The notes beneath the pieces were generated by a model. That model worked only from the letters and a program-made list of their open reading frames with translations. It searched no databases and was not told where the DNA came from. From NCBI GenBank assembly GCA_964574335.1, contig CAZNNH010000075.1, positions 1-27,190 on the forward strand: a stretch of 27,190 nucleotides of DNA, given 5' to 3'. A program made the translations under genes and the position numbers. Below, one piece after another: positions 1 to 8,099 of this stretch; position 1 is the first letter of the stretch, and the number at the start of each line of letters is the position of its first letter. Source of the DNA: CAZNNH01 sp964574335 (GTDB lineage: Bacteria > Acidobacteriota > Vicinamibacteria > Fen-336).

Positions 1-2
1 TC

Positions 3-197
3 GGAAACATCCACGGCCCGCAGGCAAAAGTGGTGTTCATCGGCCCCTGCATCGCTAAGAAGGCCGAAAAGGATGAACGTTTCGGCCGACCGGAAGTCGA
101 TGCGGTGCTGACCTTTATCGAGTTTGAGCAATTGCTCGGCGAGCAGGGCATTGCAGCCGACCGTGTGGCTGCCGCTGAGTTTGATCCGCCCAGGGCC
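3..197 (+). pseudogene. [FeFe]-hydrogenase large-subunit C-terminal domain fragment
   Basis: This reads as an internal piece of an iron-only hydrogenase or hydrogenase-like sensor domain, entering from the left edge. The motif VFIGPCIAKKAE, with the cluster-ligand Cys, is followed by EVDAVLTF and later EFDPPRAG, in the order seen in that family. After about position 197 the homology stops and the frame ends at a TAG at 228-230 with unrelated residues, so the catalytic C-terminus is absent. About one third of codons here end in A or T (for example TTT, GCA, AAA, GAT), while the next gene almost always ends in G or C. I infer foreign origin or a contig chimera. The domain assignment is fairly sure; hydrogenase versus non-catalytic sensor homologue cannot be decided. 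Confidence 0.7.
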
Positions 198-1471
198 GGC
201 AGCGGGTCCGAGCTCGAGAGGATGTCGTAGACGTTGCCCTCGTGCTCCTTGAAGAGCCGCTTCGCTTCGGCCAGACGGGCGCTCGGATCGAGCGCCGTCC
301 TCACGCCCCCGAGCAGCTTCTTGAGCGCCGCCCGCTTCGATCCGGTGACGACCTCGTGCCGCGCTTCGCTCCAGGCCTTGGCCAGCTCGCCAAGGCCCTG
401 GTCGCTGGCGGACAGCTCCTGGAGGGTGGCCAGAAGCGCCAGCACCGGGGTCTCCGTCTTCACGTCGTGGCGGACCTCGGCATCGAGCTCGACGTGTCCC
501 TCGGCCGCGAGCTGGAACAGGAGCCACGGGTAGTCCCAGCCGGACTCGACCGCCTGGATCAGGCCGCCCCAGAATCGGGGGTTGACCTCGATCAGGTAGG
601 GCGTGCTCTCGGCGCGACCCTCCCAGCGGAAGTCCAGCTCGGCCACACCGTGCCAGCCGAGCGGCTCGAGCAGGTCGGCCGCGATACGTTCCATCTGTGG
701 GGCGACCACCGTCTCCCGCATCACGCTGGCACCCTTCTCGGCGGGGAAGGCGCGCAGGTTGTGGTAGGTCATGCAGGTCACCAGGTGCCCCCGATCGAAC
801 AGCGTCGTCACGCAGTAGTCGTCGCCCGGCACCGCGCGCTGGACGATCGGAAGCGCGTCAGCCCCCGGACGGAAGTGCTCGACCAGCTCGCGGAACACCG
901 TCAGGAGCCCCTCGCGGGTCTCCACCTTCTTGATGCCCACGCCGGCGGCCGACGCGCGCAGCTTCACGAAGACCGGCGGCTCGATCTCCGGCAGCAGCGC
1001 CTCGAGGTGCCCGACGTCCCTGGGCAGCCAGGTGGGTGGGATGGGCAGGCCGCGTGGCATCGCGTGCTCCGCCAGGCTCCCCTTGTCGTGGACGCGCTCG
1101 ATGACGTCGCTGTCCGACAGCGGGACGCGGATGTGGGGCTCGAAGCGCTCGCGGTGCCGCGCGATCAGGTAGGTCTCCTTGTGGATGGGCATGAGCACGT
1201 AGGGGACGCGATCATCCGCGGGCTTGTGGCGAATCACGACCTCCTCGAGCGCGTCGAGGAACGCCTCCGGCTGCTCGGTCACGTTGGGGTGAAGGAACCG
1301 GTCCACCGCGTAGCGTGAGAAGGAGGCGGGCGTCATCGGGTACTCGTCGCCGACGACGACCTCGACGCCGCGCCGGCCCAGGCTCCGGGTGGCCACCAGC
1401 GTTTGCCATCCTCGAGCGAAGGTGAGGATCACCCGCCCGGCACCCGGGCCGCCGTCCGTCGAAGCGCCCAT
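198..1471 (-). CDS. ATP-grasp domain protein (carboxylate-amine ligase-like)
   Basis: Translation of the minus strand from an ATG at 1471 gives an ATP-grasp enzyme of the kind that ligates a carboxylate to an amine or thiol using ATP. Early residues VILTFARGW and LGRRGVEVVVGDEYP look like the pre-ATP-grasp fold. VFVKLRASAAGVGIKKV is the ATP-binding lysine and glycine-rich loop, and LIEVNPRFWGGL is the metal-binding Glu/Asn motif. An AGGAGG site lies directly upstream (about 1476-1481). The product would be about 420 residues to the joint near 197. The frame then stays open to position 1, running antisense through the hydrogenase fragment, so the natural stop is lost. The frame is also open upstream into a membrane-protein frame. 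The substrate is unknown; similar proteins occur in polysaccharide and peptide-ligation clusters. Confidence 0.82.
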
Positions 1472-2016
1472 CGCCACCCTCCTGTATCTGGCTGTGGATC
1501 TTACCCTGCCCCTATCCGGTCTCGGCCCTCCGATGAGGGTCCCCAGCTCGACGTAGGCGTTGCCCCAGGCGTCCTCTCTGAGGAAGCGCGGGGGAAGGGA
1601 GGGGTCGCCGACGAACGGTCGGAGGATCCAGCTCATCTGGATGGCGACGAACACGTAGAGGGAGAGCCACGCCCGGCGGCCCACACGGTGCTTGGGATTG
1701 AGGCGAACCAGGTGACGGTAGTGCCGGCTCAGCGTGACCTGACCGCCGACCACCGCGGCCAGGAACGCGATCCCGTTGAAGAGGACCGCGTGGTCGTACC
1801 GGGCGAGCGACAGATACCCGAAGGCGGTGATCGGCGCGAGCGCGGCCAGGCACAGAGACATCGTGGCCTGGGCCGAGACCATCGCGCGCAGAACCGCCGG
1901 GAAGTCGTCACGCAGACCCAGCGCCGCGTTCACCGCGTAGACGTTGGGGAGGCAGAGCAGCGCCGATCCCCCGATCAGAAGCGGGACCTTCAGCGACGAG
2001 TAGAGCGCCTGGACGC
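1472..2016 (-). pseudogene. Multi-pass membrane protein, 5'-truncated
   Basis: A continuous minus-strand frame encodes a hydrophobic protein beginning abruptly at VQALYSSLKVPLL, followed by LCLPNVYAVNAALGLR, APITAFGYLSLARYDHAVLFNG and IQMSWILRPFVGDPSLP. I recognise the pattern from uncharacterised four-helix membrane proteins of Planctomycetes and Acidobacteria, where the LRPFxGxP motif is near the C-terminus. No start codon or N-terminus is in frame before the alignment begins. The preceding DNA continues in another frame as part of a similar protein. There is no stop between this frame and the downstream ATP-grasp start at 1471, so a read-through fusion is possible. I infer a truncated gene. 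The function is unknown. Confidence 0.6.
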
Positions 2017-2017
2017 T

Positions 2018-2237
2018 TCTCGGCGGGCCGCTCGACCACAACCTGCAGCGCCCGCCGGAGGAAGGCCAGGCCGACCAGTCCAGAGACGCCGAAGAAGGCT
2101 AGGTTGAGCAGGATCATGAACGGGTAGCTTTCGGTCCTCAGCGTGAAGAAGCCGGTGATCGGTCCGACGCTGGCGAGCAGCGCCAGGTTGACCGTCACGG
2201 CCGCAAGCGGCAGCCGGCGCAGGCTGACGGCCTGCGC
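2018..2237 (-). pseudogene. Fragment of a second, paralogous membrane protein
   Basis: The frame reads LALLASVGPITGFF, ESYPFMILLNLAFFG and GLVGLAFLRRAL. These align by eye with the middle of the next membrane-protein frame (LAALAPITAFGY, YDHAVLFNGIAF), so the two are related halves and not one gene with a simple frameshift. The helices expected before it and the LRPFxG segment expected after it are missing. At the 3' side the reading frame changes at about 2015-2030. At the 5' side (about 2237) it gives way to an RHH coding piece on the opposite strand. A formal ATG at 2255 exists but lies in the other fragment's sequence. Best explained as the remnant of an A-B gene pair joined by deletion. 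Confidence 0.5.
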
Positions 2238-2301
2238 GGAACGCAACGGAATCACGAAGGCAGAGATCGTGAGGCGCGCGATCGCGATCTATACGGACCT
2301 C
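2236..2301 (+). pseudogene. Ribbon-helix-helix (CopG-like) fragment
   Basis: A stretch of about 22 residues, AERNGITKAEIVRRAIAIY, has the look of the two helices of a CopG/Arc-type RHH DNA-binding domain: the N-G-x-T/S-K-A-E turn followed by a V-R-R-A-I helix. The N-terminal beta strand that contacts DNA is not present upstream, where the opposite strand codes for a membrane protein. Downstream it runs in frame into a receiver-domain piece. It is too short to be functional. Assignment is from pattern recognition only. Confidence 0.4.
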
Positions 2302-2622
2302 GACGCGACGCTCGAGACCCACGGCTACTCGGTCCTCGTGGCCCGGAACGGAGCCGAGGCGTTGCGGATCGCCAAGGAGCATGCCGGCCCCATCCCGATC
2401 ATGGTGACCGACGTGATCATGCCAGGCATAGCCGGCCCCAAGCTCGCTGAGCTCATCGCGCCGACTCGGCCGCAGATGAGGGTTCTGTTCATCTCCGGCT
2501 ACAGCGAGGAGGCCGTGGTACAGCACGGCTTGGCCGGCCCAGGGAAGACATTCCTCAGCAAGCCGTTTGGCCCCGAGGTTCTGCTCCGCAAAGTCCGGGA
2601 ATCCCTGGACGCCAGCCGATAG
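2302..2622 (+). pseudogene. Response regulator receiver domain lacking its N-terminus
   Basis: The frame encodes the C-terminal four fifths of a CheY-like receiver: ETHGYSVLVARNGAEAL (helix 1 to beta 2), MVTDVIMPG with the phospho-acceptor Asp, VLFISGYSEEAV with the switch Ser, and FLSKPFGPEVLL with the conserved Lys-Pro. The beta-1 strand and the acidic pair that binds magnesium are missing; an RHH-like sequence sits in their place. It stops at TAG 2620-2622, right before the next gene. This C-terminal receiver is typical of hybrid sensor kinases whose last domain is a receiver, so the parent gene may have been one. It is not expected to be phosphorylated normally. Confidence 0.7.
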
Positions 2623-3500
2623 TGCGTGCGTCCCCCCAGGGGTCGCGACGCCAAGTCGCGCTCGTCACCCTGTCATGCCAGGGGGACTCGACGACACCCT
2701 CGCTCCGAAGCTCGGCCGTCGGTCCGTCCGACCCGGCGAGCGTCGCCGGTGACGTCGCCGGTGTCGTTACCGCGCAGAACGTTGCTCCAGTGATCGTGCT
2801 CAAGACAACGCCCGAGATCCAGGACGGCAGGATCGACACCACCGGCCTGGTCAAGTTCAACCTCTGTGACAGCTCCGATGCCGATCAGAGACCCGACGAC
2901 CCGGAGGCGGGTGACACCCTGAACTGGCAGTTCCACTTCGGGGATTCCGGCCTGCCCGCCTTCAACGAGGACGGCACGTTCAACTCCGACTTCGGCCACG
3001 TCTGCCGGACCGAGCACACCTACGAGGCGGGACGCTACACCGCGACGCTGTCCGTCACCGACCAGCACCTCGAAGACCAGAGTGCCGAGGTCTCGGCAAT
3101 GGCGAGAGCGACGTTGGACGTCGAGGTCGTCGTTGGCGGCCCCGAGAGGGCCTGCTCCGCCGGCGGCGTCCCGGTCGATGACCAGTGCTGGTATCTCGGG
3201 TTCAGGAGCTGGAGCTGCGACGACGTCTGTGCGTCACGCGGAGGTGTCATCGCGGGCTGCTTCGACTGGGGACAGTGTGGCGATGCCGCAGGCTGCGAGG
3301 CAAGGCTGAACGCCTTGGGGCGGCGCTCGGGGACCCTTCCCGACCACTTCGTGGGTGCGTGCGGCCCACCCTACGAGAAGCTCGGCTGCCTGTACTACGA
3401 GTACAAGGGCATGACCCAGAGAGCCTACTGCTACATGAAGCCCGCCAACTCTACGGCAAAGAGCTCCAAGGTACACCGCGTCTGCGCCTGCAATAGATGA
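2622..3500 (+). CDS. Secreted PKD-domain protein with Cys-rich C-terminal domain
   Basis: A 292-residue protein starting at a GTG that overlaps the preceding TAG. A short hydrophobic segment ends in VTLSC, which could be a lipobox, but the signal peptide is unusually short, so the real N-terminus may have been lost at the upstream joint. Residues about 45-170 look like a PKD/Ig-like domain (LNWQFHFGDSG, then the HTYEAGRYTATLSVTD strand pair). After VVVGGPERAC comes a domain of about 110 residues with some 13 cysteines, including CWYLG, SCDDVCASRGG, CGDAAGCEARL and a final CACNR, which suggests many disulfides outside the cytoplasm. Such modules occur in secreted proteins of myxobacteria and relatives. 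Binding partner unknown. Confidence 0.7.
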   Translation: MRASPQGSRRQVALVTLSCQGDSTTPSLRSSAVGPSDPASVAGDVAGVVTAQNVAPVIVLKTTPEIQDGRIDTTGLVKFNLCDSSDADQRPDDPEAGDTLNWQFHFGDSGLPAFNEDGTFNSDFGHVCRTEHTYEAGRYTATLSVTDQHLEDQSAEVSAMARATLDVEVVVGGPERACSAGGVPVDDQCWYLGFRSWSCDDVCASRGGVIAGCFDWGQCGDAAGCEARLNALGRRSGTLPDHFVGACGPPYEKLGCLYYEYKGMTQRAYCYMKPANSTAKSSKVHRVCACNR

Positions 3501-3505
3501 CGCAT

Positions 3506-3533
3506 CCTAGCCGCGCGCGGGCGGCTGCCTAGG
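3506..3533. terminator. Possible bidirectional stem-loop between convergent genes
   Basis: CCTAGCCGC at 3506-3514 can pair with GCGGCT(GCC)TAGG at 3521-3533 with a bulge. It follows the PKD gene stop by 5 bases and lies ahead of the oppositely oriented TPR gene end. There is no T-run, so it is at most a weak intrinsic terminator. Confidence 0.25.
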
Positions 3534-3673
3534 CTCCGGGCGCCAGGGCCGAGACGGGCCGGGCTCTGTGGCCGTATTTCACCCCGCCCGCCTCGCGTCG
3601 AGCGGCGTTCGAGTCTCCTACAACCTGTCAACCGATGGAAGCGATCGGGGGACTACCCGGCGACGCTGGCCGG

Positions 3674-5752
3674 TCAGCGCCGGATCTTCTTCACGGCGTC
3701 CTGGGCGCAGTGCTGGACCTGGGTGTCGAACCAGTGCCGCTGGAACTCCTCCCGCGGGGCGAAGACCTCGGGGTCGGGGGGGGGCAGCGTCAGGTGCTTC
3801 AGCATCGGCAGCGCCTCGGCGGCCGCCGGCCCCATCTTGGCCAGCGACTGACAGGCCGCCAGCCGCACCTCCCGGTCCTCTTCTTGGAGCGCCCAGGTGA
3901 GCGGCTGGACCGAGAAGGAAGCCGGGATGCTGGCCAGCGCCCGGGCGGCGTCGACGCGGAGCTGGGTGTCCTTTTCGTCCCGGAGCTGCCGAATCGGCGC
4001 CTGGGCCTTCTCCCACGCCTTGGCGTCCGCGATCGCCCGGACCTGGTCCTTCTCGTTCTGCCTGACGGCGGCTCGGTACCTGGCGATCGCCTCCAGCAGC
4101 CCGCTGACGTTGCGGCCCGCCGCCTGGGCCTTCTTGGCGGCGGTCGCGGCGCGGTCCATGTCTTCCTTGAAGTAGTAGCAGCGGGCGATGCCGTAGTAGG
4201 CCTCGCCGGTCGCCTTCTCGTCGATCTTCATGGCCTGGAAGAAGGCGGCGATGCCCTGGTCGTAGTCCCCCGCGTAGAGGTAGGCCCAGCCCATGCCGAT
4301 GGCGGCCTGAGTGTTCTTGGGGTCCAGCGCGAGGGCCCTCTTGTACGCCGCGGCGGACTTGGTGGGCTGCCGCGGGTCCATGTTCCGATAGACCCAACCC
4401 AGGTTGGTGAAGCCGGCCGAGCGGTCGTACCCCGGCGCCGAGGTGAGCTTTCGCAGCACCTCGGCACCCTCCTGGTGCCGGCCTGCCTGGCCGAGCACCA
4501 GGCCGAACGTCTCCTGGTAGGCAGGGTTCTTCGGGTCCAGCTTTGCGGCCTGCCGATAGGCCTCGGCGGCCTGCGGGTACCGGCCGGCGCGCTGGGCGGC
4601 CAGTCCCAGCAGCGCGTGGCCCGGGGCGGCGCCGGGTGAGTACTGGACCGCCTTCTCCAGGACCGGGATCGCTTCGAGGAACTGGCCCTTGCGGACCAGG
4701 ATCGTGCCCAGCGCGAGGTGGGCGTCGCCGCTGTGGGGTGTCTCTTGGAGGAGCTTCCGGGCCTGGGCCTCGGCGTCGTCGAGCTGGCCGCCGGCGGCCA
4801 GCATCTGAAGCAGGGCCACCCGGGCGGGGGCATAGGCGGGATCCGCCTCGAGGGCCAGGCGGTAGTGGTGATCGGCCTGTTGCGGGTTGCTGCCGGCCTG
4901 GAACAGCCGGGCCACCATCACGTGGACCAGGGGGCTCTTCGGGTTGTTGAAGATCCCCATCTGGGCCTGGGCGATGGCGTCGTTCCAGTGGGCCTTGTTC
5001 TCGGCCAGGATCGCCGTGCCCAGCACGGCGAAGGCCTCGCCCGAATGCGGATCGTCATTGGAGGCCTGGCGAGCCACCGCCACCGCCTCGAGGGTGCGGC
5101 CGGCCCCGATCAGGGCCAGCGCCAGACGGGTGCGGGCGAGGGTCACGACGTCGTCCGCGCACAGCAGGCATCTCGGCCGGGAGGCCGTCGCGACGGCCTT
5201 CTGCAGCACGTCGACGGCGTCCGCCGGCCGACCCAGACCGACCAGCGCCTCGCCCAGCGCGATGCGGCCGGACGCGCCTTGAGGGTCGTTCTGCAGCGCC
5301 TGCTCGGCGTCCGCTTTGGCGCCCGGGAAGTCGCCCACCCGGACCTTGGCCCGGGCCCGGGCCGAGAGCGTGGCGGCATTGGCGACGATGCTGACCGCTT
5401 GCTCGGCGTGGGCCAGGGCCGTCTGGCCGGCGGCCACCTCGAGGTCGAACGCGGACCGACCCGCCAGGGCCTGCGCCTTCAGCTCCCCCGTGGCGCTTGC
5501 CACCGCGGCGTCCAGCGCCTGGCCGGCGTCGTCGAGGTCGCCCAGCCGCTGGTGGAGCCGGCTCAGCACGAGCTGGCCCTCCGAGCCGGCGCCGCCCTGA
5601 TCGACCAGCTTCTGGATCGTCTTGACGGCCTCTTCCTGCCTGCCCTTGCGGAGTTGCTCTTGTGCCTTGGCGACCGCCTCGTCGAGCTTCTGGTCGGCCC
5701 ACGCCGTCATGCTCCCGATCGCCAGCAGTGCCGCCGTCAGCCGGATCCTCAT
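3674..5752 (-). CDS. Exported TPR-repeat protein with C-terminal HEAT repeats
   Basis: A 692-residue protein with a Sec signal peptide (residues 1 to about 20, ending MTAWA-DQ). It is followed by at least twelve tetratricopeptide-like helical pairs with the A-x-x-x-Y/L-x-x-A-L-x-x-D-P pattern, for example FQAGSNPQQADHHYRLALEADP and KSAAAYKRALALDPKN. A CLLC pair sits near residue 200. The last 130 residues change to HEAT-type repeats (LRVDAARALASIP, VRLAACQSLAKMG). The start ATG has GGAGGAG 8 bases upstream and overlaps the stop of the multiheme cytochrome as ATGA, so translation is coupled. I infer a periplasmic scaffold or assembly factor for that cytochrome. TPR proteins are not enzymes, and no catalytic motif is seen. 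Confidence 0.88.
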   Translation of the reverse strand: MRIRLTAALLAIGSMTAWADQKLDEAVAKAQEQLRKGRQEEAVKTIQKLVDQGGAGSEGQLVLSRLHQRLGDLDDAGQALDAAVASATGELKAQALAGRSAFDLEVAAGQTALAHAEQAVSIVANAATLSARARAKVRVGDFPGAKADAEQALQNDPQGASGRIALGEALVGLGRPADAVDVLQKAVATASRPRCLLCADDVVTLARTRLALALIGAGRTLEAVAVARQASNDDPHSGEAFAVLGTAILAENKAHWNDAIAQAQMGIFNNPKSPLVHVMVARLFQAGSNPQQADHHYRLALEADPAYAPARVALLQMLAAGGQLDDAEAQARKLLQETPHSGDAHLALGTILVRKGQFLEAIPVLEKAVQYSPGAAPGHALLGLAAQRAGRYPQAAEAYRQAAKLDPKNPAYQETFGLVLGQAGRHQEGAEVLRKLTSAPGYDRSAGFTNLGWVYRNMDPRQPTKSAAAYKRALALDPKNTQAAIGMGWAYLYAGDYDQGIAAFFQAMKIDEKATGEAYYGIARCYYFKEDMDRAATAAKKAQAAGRNVSGLLEAIARYRAAVRQNEKDQVRAIADAKAWEKAQAPIRQLRDEKDTQLRVDAARALASIPASFSVQPLTWALQEEDREVRLAACQSLAKMGPAAAEALPMLKHLTLPPPDPEVFAPREEFQRHWFDTQVQHCAQDAVKKIRR

Positions 5753-7851
5753 CTCGAGCTCCTCCCCGTGTCTCCCTCGGCCGGCGTTCCGTCGCCCTCG
5801 GGTCCCTCGCGGCCAGAGCTCTCGCGCTCGACGATCTCGCGGTAGTACTCGGGCCGGGTGTGTCGCAGGTGGTCCGCCGACGTCTTTCCGGTCAGCCAGG
5901 AGCGGTCCATCGGATAGACGTCCGGGTCGAAGATGACCATGTAGAAGTGCCAGATCAGGATGGAGAAGGTCGCCAGGATCGCCTCGTAGTAGTGGAGGGC
6001 GGTGGCGGCGTCGCTCACCCACTTGGGCAGGAACTCCAGCGTCAGGTTGTTGAACCAGAGCACGAAGCCGGAGGCCGCCATCACCACGGTGCCCCACATG
6101 AAGGCCCAGTACTCGGCCTTCTCCGCATAGCTGAAGGTATGGAAGCGCGGGCGCGCGACCCGGGCGCCGAGGTTGTGGCGGAGCATGGCCAGAAGGTCCC
6201 GCAGGTCCTGCACCCTCGGCCAGAGCTTGCCCAGGATCCGCCGGTCCCGCCGGACCAGGAGCAGGTGGACCAGGTGATAGACGAGGGCGAGCAGCAACAC
6301 GACCGCGGCGCCGCGGTGGACCAGGCCGCGGACGTCGACCTGGCCCTCGAAGGCCAGCAACGGCGCCGCCCACCAGGAGCCGGGGAACTTCAGCGCGAAG
6401 CCGGTGTAGACCAGGGTGGGGAAGCTCACCACGACGAGGGCGTGAGCAATACGGAAGTGGAGGGCCATGCGTGGGACCTCCTCTCCGGAGGACTCGCGGT
6501 GTGCCGGCCGAATCAGCTTGATCAGGAAGTCGAGGGCGTTGTGCAGGGCCATGAAGCCCAGCGTGAAGGGGATGATCAGGAAGACGTAGGCGAGGCGGAT
6601 CACGCGCACCACCACGTTCTCGCTCGCCGACTCGGAGCGGACGTGGACCGGCCCCACCTTGAAGCGCGAGCCGGCCCCAGGGTGGCACTTGCCGCAGGTC
6701 TTGGCGAGGTTGGCGGGGTTGACCGTGGAGCGCCGGTCGGAGGAGGGAAGGATGTCGTGCACGCCGTGGCAGGAGGCGCAGTTGGCCACGGTCAGCGAGC
6801 CCGCGCGCAGCGCCAGGCCGTGGTAGCTGTCTTCGAAGGAGGGGACCTTGTCACGCGGAAGGTTGAACTTGCGCTCCAGGCGCTCGTCCGAGTGACAGTG
6901 GCCACAGGTGGTCGTCGAGACCCGCGCCGGGTTGACCAGCGAGTTGGGCTCGCTCGGCGCGAGGATGGCATGCTCCCCGTGGCAGTCCGTGCAGACGGGG
7001 GCGTCCCTCACGCCACGCGCGGTGGCCTGGCCGTGGATGCTGTCGGCGTAGGCCTTGGCGATCGCGCCGTGGCAGCCGCCGCAGGTGCGAGCCACCGCCC
7101 AGTGGTTGATCCTCGAGCGTGGATCACGCTCGGGCAGGATGTCGTGGCTGCCGTGGCAGTCCGAGCAACTGGCCGCCTCGTCGTTGCCCGCCGCGACGGC
7201 GCGGCCGTGGACGCTCAGGCGATAGGCCTCGACGGGGCGGGCCATCGGGATGGCGTGGCGGGCGAGGAAGTTGGGGTTGGCGTGGCAGGCGCCACAGGTG
7301 TCGGGGAGGTTGGCCTTGGCGACCCTGGCGCCGGGATCCGCCGCCGCGAGCATGTCGTGCGCCGGGCCGTGGCACGAGCGGCAGGCGGCGCCGCCCCCCT
7401 CGAGCTGGGCGGCGTGAACGCTCCCCCGGTACGCCCCCACCACGTCCGGATGGCACGACTCGCACAGGGAGCCCGGCGGGCCGTTGGGGGCGCGGGCGAC
7501 GTGGGCTCCGCCGTGGCAGTCGGCGCAAGCCTCGTCACCCAGCGCGTCGCCGTGAACGCTCCCGGCGACGTGGGAGGCGGCCTCGTCGTGACAGTCGGCG
7601 CATCTGGGGAGCGCGACGTGGGCCGGGTGGGGGTAGTCCGTGATGCCGTCGTGACAGTCGGTGCAGGAGAGGCCGGCGTGAACGCTGTGTTGCTGCGCTT
7701 GCCCATCGACGTGGACGGAGTGCCCGGTCTCGTTGGTGAGGTCCGCTTGACCGTGGCACTCCAGGCAGTCGTCGCCGGAGGCCACGGCCGGACCGGAGCA
7801 CGCCAGCCAGCCCCCCACCAGCAGCGTCGCCAACGAATAGAATCCGCGCAC
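5749..7851 (-). CDS. 13-heme cytochrome c fused to membrane b-type cytochrome
   Basis: A 700-residue protein with a signal peptide followed by about 370 periplasmic residues carrying 13 CxxCH heme-binding motifs (CLECH, CTDCH, CADCH twice, CESCH, CRSCH, CGACH, CSDCH, CGGCH, CTDCH, CGHCH, CASCH, CGKCH). Blocks such as GSVHG, LSVHG and DSIHG recur between them and may supply distal heme ligands. The last 280 residues hold about five or six membrane helices with paired histidines (RIAHALVV, HRGAAVVLLLALVYH, HYYEAILATFSILIWH), like cytochrome b561/formate dehydrogenase gamma. The layout resembles CbcL-type quinol oxidoreductases of Geobacter. I infer electron transfer from the quinol pool to periplasmic acceptors. 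GTG start with GGAGGGGAC just upstream; coupled to the TPR gene. Confidence 0.9.
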   Translation of the reverse strand: MRGFYSLATLLVGGWLACSGPAVASGDDCLECHGQADLTNETGHSVHVDGQAQQHSVHAGLSCTDCHDGITDYPHPAHVALPRCADCHDEAASHVAGSVHGDALGDEACADCHGGAHVARAPNGPPGSLCESCHPDVVGAYRGSVHAAQLEGGGAACRSCHGPAHDMLAAADPGARVAKANLPDTCGACHANPNFLARHAIPMARPVEAYRLSVHGRAVAAGNDEAASCSDCHGSHDILPERDPRSRINHWAVARTCGGCHGAIAKAYADSIHGQATARGVRDAPVCTDCHGEHAILAPSEPNSLVNPARVSTTTCGHCHSDERLERKFNLPRDKVPSFEDSYHGLALRAGSLTVANCASCHGVHDILPSSDRRSTVNPANLAKTCGKCHPGAGSRFKVGPVHVRSESASENVVVRVIRLAYVFLIIPFTLGFMALHNALDFLIKLIRPAHRESSGEEVPRMALHFRIAHALVVVSFPTLVYTGFALKFPGSWWAAPLLAFEGQVDVRGLVHRGAAVVLLLALVYHLVHLLLVRRDRRILGKLWPRVQDLRDLLAMLRHNLGARVARPRFHTFSYAEKAEYWAFMWGTVVMAASGFVLWFNNLTLEFLPKWVSDAATALHYYEAILATFSILIWHFYMVIFDPDVYPMDRSWLTGKTSADHLRHTRPEYYREIVERESSGREGPEGDGTPAEGDTGRSSR

Positions 7852-8080
7852 GTCCCCTCCCGCCTCACAGGACCCGGCCCCGAGCTTCGCCGCGGTCTGG
7901 CGAGTGGCCTATTGTGTCATTTCGACCGGGGCCCGTGGACCGTCCGCGCTCAGGCCACTCCCACGACCCTCAGATAGCGGCTGTCGGGGCCAGGTCCACG
8001 ACGTTGGTGCCGAGGACTGTGCCCTGGGGCTACAGTTGCTGCGTCGGGGTGGCCGCGGGCCCTTGCCAGCGTGGGACGGA
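7852..8080. other. Divergent intergenic region
   Basis: About 230 bases separate the cytochrome operon (leftward) from the toxin-antitoxin operon (rightward), so promoters for both should lie here. A locally A+T-rich patch at 7911-7922 (ATTGTGTCATTT) stands out from the GC-rich background and could hold the -10 of the cytochrome promoter, but no good -35 partner is visible. TTGCCA at 8063-8068 is a candidate -35 for the rightward operon, though only 14 bases from the TAATAC box. Otherwise nothing recognisable. Confidence 0.35.
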
Positions 8081-8099
8081 TGTAATACGGTGTCTTACA
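8081..8099 (+). promoter_or_regulatory. Palindromic operator/-10 overlapping antitoxin start
   Basis: TGTAATAC (8081-8088), GGT, then GTCTTACA (8092-8099) form an inverted repeat with seven of eight pairs. The right arm's last base is the A of the antitoxin ATG. The left arm contains TAATAC, a good -10 box. RHH antitoxins normally bind such palindromes in their own promoter, so autoregulation is the natural reading. No Shine-Dalgarno sequence precedes the ATG, so the transcript may be leaderless or nearly so. Confidence 0.55.

Noticed and set aside
242..1318. A 358-codon plus-strand open frame
   Set aside because: Antisense to the ATP-grasp gene, which shows conserved ATP and metal motifs on the minus strand.
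5753..6688. Upstream extension of the TPR gene frame to 6688
   Set aside because: The extension is a shadow of the cytochrome gene; the signal peptide and ribosome site at 5752 fix the real start.
5662..7977. A 771-codon plus-strand open frame
   Set aside because: Antisense to the multiheme cytochrome, whose 13 CxxCH motifs settle the coding strand.
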